DNA of 64,000 bases from Centrapalus pauciflorus (GCA_020465985.1 JAANYP010007605.1:62001-126000), one strand, 5' to 3'; positions 1-10,683 are shown, counted from the stretch's first letter. Program-made: numbers and translations. Notes: generated from the sequence alone by a model not told the origin.

Positions 1-164
1 AACAAAATATTATAACGAAGATGAAAAAATATTGAATTTGAATACAAACATATTGAAAAAAAAAAGATATTTAAATGAAAATGAATAAAACACTTAGTTT
101 ATATATTTTCTTAAAAAAATATAACTAAATCTAAGTATATTAATGTAATGAAATAGTTAGATGA
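1..164. other. AT-rich flank, no gene seen
   Basis: AT-rich sequence before the first hairpin element. I see no reading frame or repeat structure that I can support. Confidence 0.5.
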
Positions 165-426
165 AAACATATAGAGTAAATTACATAAATGGTCTCTGTG
201 GTTTGCATAAAACTTTAGATAGGGTCCCTGTGGTTTCAATTTTGCATAAACGGTCCTTATCACTATTTACTTGCAAAAATGGTCCCTCTACCGTTAACTT
301 TAACAATCAAATGGTTAAATCTTTTGTAATGACCATTTTACCCTTTTTCTTTGATAATATTTTGGTCCCTCAAGTTTGTAGTTCATTTTAGTTTTGGTCC
401 CTCAAGTAAATTTTTTAATTTAACTC

Positions 427-429
<3 letters not shown>

Positions 430-477
<48 letters not shown>
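430..477. repeat. (TTA)n microsatellite in left arm
   Basis: About sixteen TTA/ATT units. The matching position in the right arm (about 8919-9003) carries a longer AAT run, so the microsatellite was part of the hairpin before the Copia insertion. Confidence 0.9.
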
Positions 478-478
<1 letters not shown>

Positions 479-484
479 AAAATT

Positions 485-2456
485 ATCATTATAATACTGA
501 ACAAATAGACAAAATACTGAACAAAATGAATTAAATAAGTTGTTTGAGAACTTTTATGATGATTATTTTGAAACTCCCAACTCTAATGTTCAAAATTTGG
601 TGCCTGACAGAATCACTGAAGATCCAGTTGTAGTTTCAGATCTTTCTCAACAACAAAGTTCAGAAGAAACTGGAGAAGCTTCAACAGCAAAGGTGCAGTC
701 AACTACTGAGATTGTACAACCAATTTAACCTCCACATACTTCTGAAACCCCTATTACATCTGCAGCAACTCCCGAACCATATTTCGATTCCAATCCCAAC
801 CAAGACCCAATAGAACCGTTTCCACATACAGTTAAGTGGACAAGAAATCACCCAATAGAGAATATCATTGGTGATCCATCTTCATCAGTCCAAACCAGAA
901 GGGCTACAATAAATGAATGCTTATTTTCAAATTTTTTGAGTAAGATTGAGCCTAAAAATGTAAAAGAAGCCCTTCTGGATGCTGATTGGATTGTGGCGAT
1001 GCAAGAGGAACTCAACCAGTTCGAACGGTAAAAGGTCTGGAGACTTGTTGAGCGCCCAAAAGACAAATCCATAATTGGCACGAAATGGATCTTCAAGAAC
1101 AAGAAAGATGAACACGGTGTCATTATTCGGAATAAAGCTCATCTCGTGGCCAAAGGATACAGTCAACAAGAAGGAATTGATTATGATGAAACATTTGCAC
1201 CAGTTGCACGCATTGAAGCTATAAGGATGTTTTTAGCTTTTGCCGCACATAAAAATTTTACAGTATATCAAATGGATGTCAAAACTGCGTTTTTAAACGG
1301 GGAGCTAACAGATGAAGTATATACATATCAGCCCGAAGGGTTTACTGATCCTTCGAAACCTGATCATGTATATATTTTGGATAAGTCACTGTATGGCCTT
1401 AAACAAGCACCTCGTGCTTGGTATGATGCACTTTCAACATATCTGTTGAAATGTGGATTTACAAAAGGTGCAGTTGACACAACCCTGTTTATAAAACGTC
1501 AGGGGTCAGATATCATAGTAATACAGATATATGTAGATGATATAATATTTGGGTCTACAAATCCAGAATTTTGTAAGAAATTCGCATTTTTAATGTCCCA
1601 GAAATTCGAAATGAGCATGATGGGGGAAATAAATTTTTTCTTAGGATTACAAGTAAAACAATTGACTGATGGTATTTTTATCAATCAGTCAAAATACATA
1701 CAAGACATGTTGAAGAAATTTAACATGGTCAATAGTACTCCTATGAAAACTCCCATGGCTCCGGATTCAAAATCAAAACTCGATGCGGACATTTCAGGGA
1801 AACCTGTAGATGTAACCCATTATCGAGGTATAATTGGGTCATTAATGTACTTAACAGCCAGTAGACCAGATATTATGTTTGCTACATGTGTCCGTGCTAG
1901 ATATCAGGCTAATCCAAAAGAATCACACTTAACAGCTGCAAAACGAATTTTAAGATATCTCAAAGGTACTCCAAATCTTGGTTTGTGGTATCCTAGGGAG
2001 TCTTCATTTCATCTGACTGCTTTTTCTGACGCTGATCACGCTAGTGATAAGATGGACAGAAAAAGTACGTCAGGAGCAGTACAATTCTTAGGTGACAAAC
2101 CCGTATGTTGGTCATCCAAGAAACAACACTGTGTTTCATTGTCAACAGCTGAAGCAGAGTACGTGGCTGTATCTTCTTGCTGTTCTCAAGTGTTGTGGAT
2201 GAAAAGCCAACTACGTGATTACGGGTTTACACCAAAGAAGATTCCAATATACTGTGATTCTCAAAGTGCAATAGCTATTGCATCAAATCCGGTGCAACAT
2301 TCAAAAACGAAACACATCGACATTCGGTATCATTTCATTAAAGATCATGTAGAAAATGGAAATATAGAATTATATTTTGTACCTACTGAATATCAACTAG
2401 CTGATTTGTTTACCAAAGCGTTAGATGAAAAGCTGAATTTCAGAAACAACTGTTGA
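485..2456 (+). pseudogene. 5'-truncated Copia pol (end of integrase region, RT, RNase H)
   Basis: This is the C-terminal half of a Ty1-copia polyprotein. The frame enters abruptly next to the TTA repeat. It carries the acidic linker, then reverse transcriptase with the DVKTAFLNG motif and the YVDDIIFGS active site near 1530-1556. RNase H follows with FSDADHAS and STAEAEYVA, then the KHIDIRYHFI and ADLFTKALDEK signatures. Two in-frame stops break it: TAA at 726-728, explicable as CAA to TAA, and TAA at 1029-1031 early in the RT. Protease, most of integrase and gag are absent. The C-terminus (EKLNFRNNC) is atypical because the frame runs straight into 3' UTR sequence. The stretch from 1146 to 2456 is open. 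It belongs to the same family as the LTR at 2801. Confidence 0.85.
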
Positions 2457-2800
2457 GTAGTTTGAAATCAACTGAAGACAATTGCTACATCATCTCAAGA
2501 CAATTGATCAAGGGAGAGAATTAAAAAGCTATTCAGGATTCAAGGGGGAGTGTACTTACAAGAAAATACAAGAAAAGAGAAGATCAGAGAAGAAGATATG
2601 TGAAGATCAGAGAGAGTCAAATAAAGAAAAGAAGAAGATTCAGAGATCAGAGAAAAGAAGAATATTCACGAAAAAGTCCCTGAAATGATCTTTTATCAGA
2701 AAATTGATTTCATCTCTAAGGGGGAGATTGTTAGGGACAATATTTGTAGAGCTGAAATGAATATTATTTTAATAATTGTGTTCATCTCTAAGGGGGAGAA
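2427..2800 (+). repeat. 3' internal region and polypurine tract of the Copia family, copy 1
   Basis: Almost identical to 7192-7554. It is purine-rich (AGAGAAGATC-type runs) and ends in the tract AAGGGGGAGAA directly before the LTR at 2801, where a plus-strand primer would lie. A block containing TCTAAGGGGGAGA occurs twice, near 2717 and 2788. The short frame at 2482-2688 is low-complexity purine sequence and not a credible gene. Confidence 0.8.
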
Positions 2801-3134
2801 TGTTGGGAATAAGTAATAGAGATTAAACAATTATATTGTATATAATTGTAATTACTCAATAGTATAGGGGTTGGATTGTAAATACTCAAAGCTTGAGTAT
2901 TAAGTATAAAAAGAGGTATCTGTGTACTGTTGATAAAAAGGAGGAATCTCAGATTACACAAAAACACATACACACATACGGATCTGATTGATAGAGAGAA
3001 AAAGTGTTGTGCAAGTCACCAAGAACATCAAATGTAATATTTCTCTCTTTAATCATTCAATATAATGTGTTGGATTGATAATTGTTCATATGAATTGTTC
3101 GATATGATTGAATTGCATGAAATATGAATTCACA
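2801..3134 (+). repeat. Copia LTR, copy 1 (334 bp)
   Basis: It begins TGTTGGGAATAAG and ends GAATTCACA, directly followed by a primer binding site. It matches 7555-7887 with about two substitutions and one 1-bp indel, so the pair is young. A TATAAAAAG box lies at 2905-2913. It serves as the 3' LTR of the truncated pol piece on its left and the 5' LTR of the pol-less element on its right. Confidence 0.9.
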
Positions 3135-3136
3135 AT

Positions 3137-3147
3137 TGGTATCAGAG
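3137..3147 (+). other. Primer binding site (tRNA-iMet type)
   Basis: TGGTATCAGAG lies 2 nt after the LTR end, the standard Copia primer site complementary to the 3' end of initiator tRNA-Met. Confidence 0.9.
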
Positions 3148-3614
3148 TCAAATATGGCTAAATTTGAGTGAATTTGATTCTGAATATGTAATTTTTCGAA
3201 GTACTGTTTCATAGAAAGTTTAAAAATTCGAATATCATTTTTGGATTTTGATTCTGTGGATGAAATGATTTGAATTTTGGATCGAAGGTGACGTTTTTGA
3301 GTGTGAATCTAATGAGATAAATCTCAAATTTTAATTCCAAACATACAAATTTTAATTTGGAATTTTCAGATTTTTTTTTTGAAAATATTGTGTTCTTCAC
3401 GTTTTTGTCTATTTTTGGATTTTTAATCTAAAATTAGACAAAGTTGTTTAACAAAAGTTGTTTCTGTGTGAAAAACGCACACTCGATCATAATTTGAGGT
3501 CATTTGGTGAATTTTTTGTTGAAAATTGTGTTTTTAAACTTGATTTTTATCTGTTTCTTATCAAACTCGGGCAATACTGAACTCATAGTGTTATTTGAGT
3601 TTTAAAAAGAAGGG

Positions 3615-3905
3615 ATCTGATAAAGCTTTAACCGAGTTTTATAAAGCTTTGACCGAGTTTCATGCTTATTTGATCGAGTTTCATGCTTATTTGATCGAGT
3701 TTAATGCTTCATTAATCGAGTTTTATGCTTCATTAATCGAGTTTCAAGCTTCATTAATCGAGTTTCAAGCTTCATCATTCGAGTTTCATCAAGCTTATTC
3801 GAGTTTCATTCTTTTTCAATCGAGTTTCACACTTAACCATCCGAGTTTCATTCATGATCATTCGAGTTTCATTATTTTTCATTCGAGTTGAGTCCTTATT
3901 CATTC
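3615..3905 (+). repeat. Minisatellite in the Copia leader
   Basis: About a dozen imperfect tandem copies of a unit of roughly 21-24 bp built on ATCGAGTTTCATGCTTATTTG. The small frame 3595-3891 translates these units and is not a convincing gene. Confidence 0.85.
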
Positions 3906-4078
3906 GAGTTTCATCATACTATTGACTATTTGACCTTAGCTGCTTAACGTCAAAAAGTCATTTCAGAGCTGATTTTTCATAAGTAATCTTTAACTGAAAT
4001 AGTTTTTCAAAGTTTTATCAGAATTCACTCCGTTTTTCCATAAAAGATCTTGGAAGATTCAATTTCTAGCAATTCATA

Positions 4079-5179
4079 ATGGAATTTGAACAATTGTCAA
4101 AGTCTGAGCTGATTTTCAAACTTACTGAATCTGAAAAGATTCGTAAGAACAATTACGACATTCTCATTCAGTTAAATACTGATAAACATTTGGCGTTACG
4201 TGACGTACAAATATTGAATGAAGAAATAAAAAGCTTAAAAGAAAAACAAAACTCTGAGAGTTGTGCTCATCAATTGAAAATATCTGAATTACTTAAAGAA
4301 CTTGATGAGCTGAAACAAGAAAATTTTCAGAATGCAACTCAACTGAAATATCTTTTGCCTGAAAGATCTGATCTTTACAAGAAAGTTCAGGATCTTGAAG
4401 ATACACTTTGTAAGACAAAACCAACTGATCAGAATTGTATTTTAAACAAAAATGAAGAAATTTTTGCTCTTCAACAAGAGTTGTCTTTAACTAAAGATTT
4501 GATTGAGAAGGAAAGACATGAGTTCTTACTTAAAGAACAAGATTTTAAATCAAAATCTGAATTGTTTGAAGATGAAAGACAAATGTTCTTAATCAAAGAA
4601 CAATCTTTTAAATCTGATTACCAATCATTTGATCATGACAGAAATTCAAATTTAGTCATTATCAAAAGTTTGGAAGATCAGATACTTCATCTTACAAAAC
4701 AATTACATGTGTTTACTTCATCAACTGAGTCAAAGGTTAAGACCCCTTCTTCAGTGTGTTTAAAATCCAATGTTAATCACTCTGGTTTGTCTTCTGAAAG
4801 TGAAGTGAATCTAACTAACTCTGCTAAGTTTGATTCTTCTTCAGATCTTAAACTTAAGTATCTGTTAAAGATACACAGCGGCAAAGATAAAATTGTTGAA
4901 CAACTTCCGGTCAAGATTTACACCGGTGAATCTTCGAAGTCAAATTTTCTTAAAGTTTCTGAAAATACTGGTCATTCTAATCAGAAAACATTTTCACAGA
5001 AAAATACCAAGTATTATCAGAAACAGGCAAGAACCGGACAGTTTTTCAAAAAGAAGAGTTCGCAAAAGTCTGATCATTCAAATTCAAGTTTCTTTAGAAA
5101 TTCAGATATTCAATTTTCTCATACTCAAAGAAATTTGTTTTCTGCGTTTGAAAGAGAAGCTGATAGTTATAACATGTAA
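4079..5179 (+). CDS. Gag-like coiled-coil protein of a non-autonomous Copia element
   Basis: The 366-residue frame starts at the first ATG after the leader. It is Lys/Glu/Gln-rich with heptad-like leucine spacing through about residues 1-215, suggesting an extended coiled coil, followed by a Ser/Asn/Lys-rich basic tail. I infer a structural particle protein by comparison with the gag C-terminal coiled-coil segment of the element at 16072. No UBN2 domain, CCHC knuckle, signal peptide or membrane segment is visible. After the TAA at 5177-5179 the same frame continues for about 36 codons with a repeated WVPK motif to a TAA at 5288-5290. Such a tail is common just before protease in Copia Gags, so the first stop may be a mutation. 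Function rests on position and composition only. Confidence 0.6.
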   Translation: MEFEQLSKSELIFKLTESEKIRKNNYDILIQLNTDKHLALRDVQILNEEIKSLKEKQNSESCAHQLKISELLKELDELKQENFQNATQLKYLLPERSDLYKKVQDLEDTLCKTKPTDQNCILNKNEEIFALQQELSLTKDLIEKERHEFLLKEQDFKSKSELFEDERQMFLIKEQSFKSDYQSFDHDRNSNLVIIKSLEDQILHLTKQLHVFTSSTESKVKTPSSVCLKSNVNHSGLSSESEVNLTNSAKFDSSSDLKLKYLLKIHSGKDKIVEQLPVKIYTGESSKSNFLKVSENTGHSNQKTFSQKNTKYYQKQARTGQFFKKKSSQKSDHSNSSFFRNSDIQFSHTQRNLFSAFEREADSYNM

Positions 5180-5290
5180 TGGGTACCTAAACCCAAGTAC
5201 AAGTGGGTACCAAAACCTGTTTTGAAATGGGTACCCAAGAGCGCTAACAAGTCTGGATCCAAATCTGTTTGGATACCAAAGACATCTTAA
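5180..5290 (+). pseudogene. Gag C-terminal extension after an in-frame stop (WVPK repeats)
   Basis: In frame with the preceding gag ORF. It encodes three WVPK units and one WIPK unit, ends at TAA, and is followed at once by ATTTTGCAG, an intron-acceptor-like tract. Confidence 0.5.
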
Positions 5291-5299
5291 ATTTTGCAG

Positions 5300-5560
5300 G
5301 TTATAGGTTTCTTATCATTCCAGATAAGGACCCGTTCTTCATTTCAAAAGGCTCTTGATTACTTCAGGTCAAGACCCGTGCTTCAACTCAAAATTAGTTT
5401 CTAGTTAAATTCAGACTAGAACCCGGACTTCAATGAACCACAGACAATGGTTTTCAGTTACTTCGGACTGAAACCCAAGCTTATGCGATAAATGGCTTCT
5501 AATCACTTCAGATTAGAACCCGAGTCTGAGAGACAAATCTTACTAGAATTCTTGCCCTGA
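5300..5560 (+). repeat. Degenerate tandem repeat downstream of gag
   Basis: Four to five units of about 55-65 bp share a core resembling ACTTCAGATTAGAACCCG (near 5320, 5365, 5420, 5465 and 5510). It sits exactly where pol would begin in an autonomous relative. Confidence 0.65.
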
Positions 5561-7191
5561 ATTCAACTCCGAAGCTGAAATTGACAAAGAGGGAGTTTTA
5601 TTTTTATAATTTTTTGCTCCTGATTTCATTTCTATAAGTTGACTAACTGTGTGTGCTTATTTCCAGGGGGAGTTTCAGACGCACTTTGACGATGACATTT
5701 TTCAAAACTATGTGTGATTTTTCACGAAAATATTTGACACACACATAAAAAGAGTTTTTGAGCTGAAAAGAAATTTTTTATGAATCTCTGAATCTATCAT
5801 TGAGATTAATTGATCTAATCTCTTTGATTTTTATAATCTCATTTCTTCTGAGATTCTTTTTGTTAGAACTCTTCCAATTTATACTGGATTCTCCCGTTAT
5901 CTCCCATGTGCTAATTCTTTCAAGAAAATCTTATTCTTTTCATATCATATATCAGATTTTCCATTTCATTCTGATATCTCCCAAAATTATCTGCATATCA
6001 TCTCCAATACCATATAAGTTGGATTTCATCATATCTCATGACCTTTCAAAGCTGAAAATTTTTCTGCTGACTCCGATTATGCACCAATCTGAGTGATAGG
6101 CATAAATATCGCTTCTATGGTCTAACCAGAACCGGAAGACCTACCCAAGAAGCAAACCATCTATAGATTGTGCGGGTGAGGGTTCTTTAGGTTTATTAGT
6201 TGAGAAGTGTCAGTTATCACGGGATACTGACAGGGTCGAGCAGAGATAAAATGTAAATGAGAGGGATATTGATATTGAAAGGAGATGGTGGTGCATCAGG
6301 TCATGCTTTTGCTATAAAGCTGACTGAATTCATTTCTTAAAAGTGAGCCGGAGGGAGCTTAGTTGAAAAATGCTGAGAGCTGAGTGTGGAGAAAGGATTT
6401 GAAGAAAATAAAATCCTACCTACACTGTGTCTGCTGGGTAAACCACATAATCTATCAAGCCCTAGGTGACTTGATATTGAAAAAGACGTCATGGACCCAG
6501 TGACGCATGCACTTAACCCCACCAACTACTTAGTTATCTCTCAAGAGATTTCTGTTTCAATAATCACGGAGATATAACACATTTCTATCGATATATCATT
6601 TGGATATTATTGATATTGAAACAAGGAAGACAGTTGCTCCGGTCTCCAATTTCATTTGATGCACATTGTGTCTAGAGCTAATTATATACACTTTTAGGAC
6701 ACATCGAGTCTATCAGTCTGCGTGACTATAAACTGCTAGTCCAAAGTGACTAAGCCGGAACAAATAAGAGTGATTCTTTCATGATAAAGGATTTCACGAT
6801 GACTATTGGGAAATCCTACCAGTGTTACATCACGCCAGCGCTGAAAGTAGGTCACATAGATTTTGTCTATTGTGCAAACAGGAATCCTATGTGGACCTGG
6901 ACTTGTTTTCTCACAAAATGAATGTGTTTCATTTTCCCCAAAGTTGTAAAGCTTTGTTTTGTTCTAAAAAGATATAATATCAATTCGAGGGGGAGTGAAC
7001 TTTTTGAGGGGGTGAGATAAATCTGTTTTGTATAGGGGGAGAGATGTCAGTTTAAGGGGGAGAAAATCAATTTGTAATAATTTCTGAGTTGTAATTGTTG
7101 TTGTATTTCTTCTACTGTAATTTCATTGAATTAATGTTTCTGAAGTTTTTGCATGATGTTCATAATTTTTTATGATCATCATGAGGGGGAG
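5561..7191 (+). other. Noncoding internal region replacing pol
   Basis: About 1.6 kb with stops in all frames and several G-rich GGGGGAG tracts (about 5667, 6989, 7037, 7058 and 7184) that resemble the polypurine tract. Only short frames are present (such as 5800-6096) and none shows a retroelement domain. Confidence 0.6.
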
Positions 7192-7554
7192 AAAAGCTGA
7201 ATTTCAGAAACAACTGTTGAGTAGTTTGAAATCAACTGAAGACAATTGCTACATCATCTCAAGACAATTGATCAAGGGAGAGAATTAAAAAGCTATTCAG
7301 GATTCAAGGGGGAGTGTACTTACAAGAAAATACAAGAAAAGAGAAGATCAGAGAAGAAGATATGTGAAGATCAGAGAGAGTCAAATAAAGAAAAGAAGAA
7401 GATTCAGAGATCAGAGAAAAGAAGAATATTCACGAAAAAGTCCCTGGAATGATCTTTTATCGGAATATTGATTTCATCTCTAAGGGGGAGATTGTTAGGG
7501 ACAATATTTGTAGAGCTTACTTTTAATAATTGTGTTCATCTCTAAGGGGGAGAA
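7192..7554 (+). repeat. 3' internal region and polypurine tract, copy 2
   Basis: Direct repeat of 2427-2800 starting at the shared string GAAAAGCTGAATTTCAG, with an internal deletion of about 10-15 bp near 7518. It ends AAGGGGGAGAA before the LTR. Confidence 0.8.
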
Positions 7555-7887
7555 TGTTGGGAATAAGTAATAGAGATGAAACAATTATATTGTATATAAT
7601 TGTAATTACTCAATAGTATAGGGGTTGGATTGTAAATACTCAAAGCTTGAGTATTAAGTATAAAAAGAGGTATCTGTGTACTGTTGATAAAAAGGAGGAA
7701 TCTCAGACTACACAAAAACACATACACACATACGGATCTGATTGATAGAGAGAAAAAGTGTTGTGCAAGTCACCAAGAACATCAATGTAATATTTCTCTC
7801 TTTAATCATTCAATATAATGTGTTGGATTGATAATTGTTCATATGAATTGTTCGATATGATTGAATTGCATGAAATATGAATTCACA
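7555..7887 (+). repeat. Copia LTR, copy 2 (333 bp)
   Basis: Starts TGTTGGGAATAAG, ends GAATTCACA, with its TATAAAAAG box at 7659-7667. Beyond 7887 the hairpin left arm resumes with ATTGATTTAACC, which matches the right arm near 8905-8918 in reverse complement. Confidence 0.9.
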
Positions 7888-8916
7888 ATTGATTTAACCT
7901 TTTACATATTAATTTATTTGTTTATTAAGTTTCTTATATTTTAATATATCTCAATTTAAATTACAAACTTATTAATTTTTTTTATCATAGACAATAGTAT
8001 CAAATTAGAATCCACTTCGTTTTTTAGTTTTTTTCGAATGAAAAAAATACAAATATTTTATATTGTAGTTTTCCAAACCAAAAAAATTTGAATCTTAAGC
8101 TTTTATTTATTTTTACAAAGGAAAAAAAGTTACTAACCATTCATGTTTAATTTTTTTCATTTTCTAAACGTAAAAAGCTACGAAAACCAATCTGTTTTTT
8201 TATTTTTTTTATGCACCAAAAGATTCAACCTATTCCGATTTTATGTTTTGGATAACGAAATTAAATACAAACAATTTTGTTATTAGTTTTTGCTATAGTA
8301 AAAAACTAGAACCATTCCATTTTTTTTACTTTTTCCAAACAAAAAGACTACACACTATTTCATTTTTTAAACAACTTTAAAGCGTAATGGTTCGTAGTTT
8401 TTCGTTCGGAGAAAAAAATAAAAGGTAGTGGTTTGGTTGAAAAACTAGAAAACTAAATTAATTTTTGTTTGGAAAAACTGAAAATCAGAATTATTCATGG
8501 TTTTTTCGTTTGCAAAAACTAATAACATTATTGTTTGTATTTATTTTCGTTTTTCAAAACAAAAAATCGGAATGGGTTGAATCTTTTGGTGCAGAGAAAA
8601 TAAAAAAAAAAACAGATTGGTTTTCGTAGCTTTTTATGTTTAGAAAATGAAAAAAATTAAACAAGAATGGTTAGTAACTTTTTTCGTTTGTAAAAAGAAA
8701 TAAAAGCTTAAGATTTAAATTTTTTTGGTTTGGAAAACTTCAATATAAAATATTTGTATTTTTTTCATTCGAAAAAGCTAAAAAACGAAATGGATTCTAA
8801 TTTGATACTATTGTTTTTAATAAAAAAAATTAATAAGTTTGTAATTTAAATTGAAAAATATATTAAAATATAGGAAACTTAATAAACAAATAAATTAATA
8901 TGTAAAAGTTAAATCG

Positions 8917-9003
<87 letters not shown>
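7888..9003. repeat. Inner arms and loop of hairpin element 1
   Basis: 7888-8372 and 8373-8918 are imperfect reverse complements around a centre near 8372. One example is GAATCTTAAGC near 8091 against GCTTAAGATTTAAAT near 8705. Sequence is AT-rich and noncoding. Confidence 0.8.
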
Positions 9004-9267
9004 GAGTTAAATAAAAAAAATTAATTAAGGGATCAAAACTAAAATGAACTACAAACTTGAGGGACCAAAATGTTATCAAAGAAAAGGGTAAAATGGTCAT
9101 TATAAAATATTTAACCATTTGATTGTTAAAGTTAACGGCAGAGTGACCATTTTTGCAGGTAAACAGCGATAATAAGGACCGTTTATGCAAAATTGAACCC
9201 ACAGTGACCATATCCAAAGTTTCATGCAAACCACAGGGACCATTTCTGTAATTTACTCAAACATATA

Positions 9268-9489
9268 TAAAACATTAAAATGTATAACAAATGAAACACA
9301 AGATAAATAATTTTTTAAGTAATTAAATTGAATATATAAAAAAAACATAAATAATATATTCTAGGGATAATTTTTAATAAATATAGAATAAATATATTTT
9401 AAAAAATAAAAATGTATAACTAATATTAATAATTGATTTTTAAATTAGCATCTAAAATTTAGACAAATCTAAAAATTAATAAAGAGGAC
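9268..9489. other. AT-rich spacer, nothing recognised
   Basis: AT-rich sequence between hairpin element 1 and a degenerate related end. No reading frame, RNA gene or clear repeat. Confidence 0.5.
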
Positions 9490-9717
9490 TAAAACTAAAA
9501 ATAAATTACATAGATGAGTGACTAAAATTGTTATTCAGAAAAAGGGGGAAATCGTCATTTAAAAAAAAGTTAAGAGAAAGAAGGATCATTTCTGCAAGTA
9601 AATAGTGTTTTGAAGACCATTTATGCAATTTTTAAGGACCATTTATGCAATTTTAAAGACCATGGACCAAATCCATAATTTCGACCAAACCACAGGGACC
9701 ATTTTTCTAATTTACTC
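9490..9717. repeat. Degenerate right end of a related hairpin element
   Basis: It shares the terminal phrases CCACAGGGACCATTTTT and TTTACTC with the right end of element 1 (9236-9258) but is diverged and contains a local duplication of GGACCATTTATGCAATTTT. A matching left end is not visible, so element 1 may have jumped into or beside an older relative. Confidence 0.65.
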
Positions 9718-10103
9718 TTATATGAATCATAATAATATATAAACATATATTAAGCTGAGATTGACAAATCAAGAATGGAAGGTGGGACCGACGAACGATG
9801 GCAAGCAGTGTGGCTGCCTCCTTAACTGTTCATTAACAAACCTGACTAGAAAGATAAGTACGCCAACTTCATAAATAATAATGATTGATCGGGATGGTTT
9901 AAACAATTTTAATCATTTCCTTTACGTTAAAGTTTTCTAAAACCGTATAAACCCTTCATCAGGTTTATATGCTTGTATACTGGGAGTTTTGGGTAGATAT
10001 GCAAGTAATCCACTTGAAGGCTAATAAACGTTTAATATGTTATTTACAATAGATAAATGACTGTACGCTCACATATTGGAGATCAGATAATTTAAAGATC
10101 ATT
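9718..10103. other. Spacer before the Tat-like element
   Basis: No gene seen. The exact left end of the following LTR could lie in the last part of this stretch. Confidence 0.4.
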
Positions 10104-10683
10104 GGGTTTTCGGAACCTGATTACATAGGTCCAATCTTATGTGTATATTTGCGCCTAAAGAGCTCATTTTTCTCCTCTTAGGATGCCTTAAGCCCATACA
10201 CAGGCCCAGGGTCATCCGTGTGACCCGTGGATGTATCCAGGAGCGACAATAAGGGGTCTTGCAGGAAGACCCTGTCAGGAAAAAGCATTGTGCAGACGAG
10301 CGCACGAAAGGAAGGCATTTCATTGGTCCGTCAGGTTCCAGGAAAGGTGGCCCCGCGCACGATCCAGGCAGCCAATAAGAATCCTCCCAGCAGGCGTCTC
10401 GTCCCACTGAGGGAGATGTATAAATAGAGAAGCATTCCGCCTGAAGAAGGGTAATGCTCATTTTCCACCCTCCTTATACTCTCTCAATTAACACCTCCAT
10501 TATGCTAGATAACTTAGGCATCGGTGTGTCAACGCAGGGACTCCCCCTTCATTGACACTAACCGTAGTCTTTCTCTTCTTCTCTTTGTTTCAGGCGCTTA
10601 AACTTCATCAAGAACCACCTGAAAACGACCTTAAACCTTTTACTGCCTTAACCCCTTATTATTGACTGTCAGACGCACAAACA
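10104..10683 (+). repeat. 5' LTR of the Tat-like element (left limit uncertain)
   Basis: It ends CGCACAAACA at 10683, directly followed by a Tat-type primer site. It contains a TATAAATAG promoter box at 10419-10427. There is no second LTR to fix the start; a start near 10104 is a guess from sequence character. Confidence 0.5.
10419..10427 (+). promoter_or_regulatory. TATA box in the Tat LTR
   Basis: TATAAATAG in a GC-richer setting about 260 bp before the LTR end, the expected U3 promoter position. Confidence 0.6.

Larger units (their letters stand above)
2801..7887 (+). mobile_element. Non-autonomous, pol-less Copia element (TR-GAG/LARD-like)
   Basis: The order is LTR (2801-3134), primer binding site (3137-3147), leader with a minisatellite, one gag-like ORF (4079-5179), noncoding internal DNA, polypurine tract (about 7543-7554) and LTR (7555-7887). 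No protease, integrase, RT or RNase H motif occurs between the LTRs, so proteins must have come from an autonomous partner. Plant elements of this design are known as TR-GAG (gag but no pol) or LARDs. The ORF here corresponds only to the coiled-coil C-terminal part of a Sirevirus-type Gag and lacks the UBN2 domain and CCHC knuckle. The LTR pair is about 99 percent identical by eye. No clean 5-bp target duplication exists because the left side joins the pol fragment. Confidence 0.75.
174..9258. mobile_element. Hairpin (foldback) Mutator-like element, interrupted by a Copia array
   Basis: The two ends are inverted repeats. The left end begins GAGTAAATTACATAAATGG at 174 and the right end is its imperfect reverse complement, finishing TTTACTC at 9258. 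A perfect 9-bp direct repeat, AAACATATA, lies immediately outside both ends (165-173 and 9259-9267); that length is the classic Mutator-superfamily target duplication. Without the insert (about 485-7887) the element is about 1.7 kb and almost entirely self-complementary, with left arm 174-477 plus 7888-8372 and right arm about 8373-9258. It has no transposase, so it is non-autonomous. Reading frames in the arms, such as the poly-leucine frame near 8920-9229, only reflect the trinucleotide repeat. Confidence 0.85.

Noticed and set aside
161..391. Small ORF at the left end of hairpin 1 (and the poly-leucine ORF near 8909-9229)
   Set aside because: Both lie in terminal inverted repeats and trinucleotide runs; no protein family signal.
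3595..3891. 98-codon ORF with repeated EFHAYLI-type units
   Set aside because: It translates a minisatellite in a retroelement leader; repeat origin explains the periodic protein.
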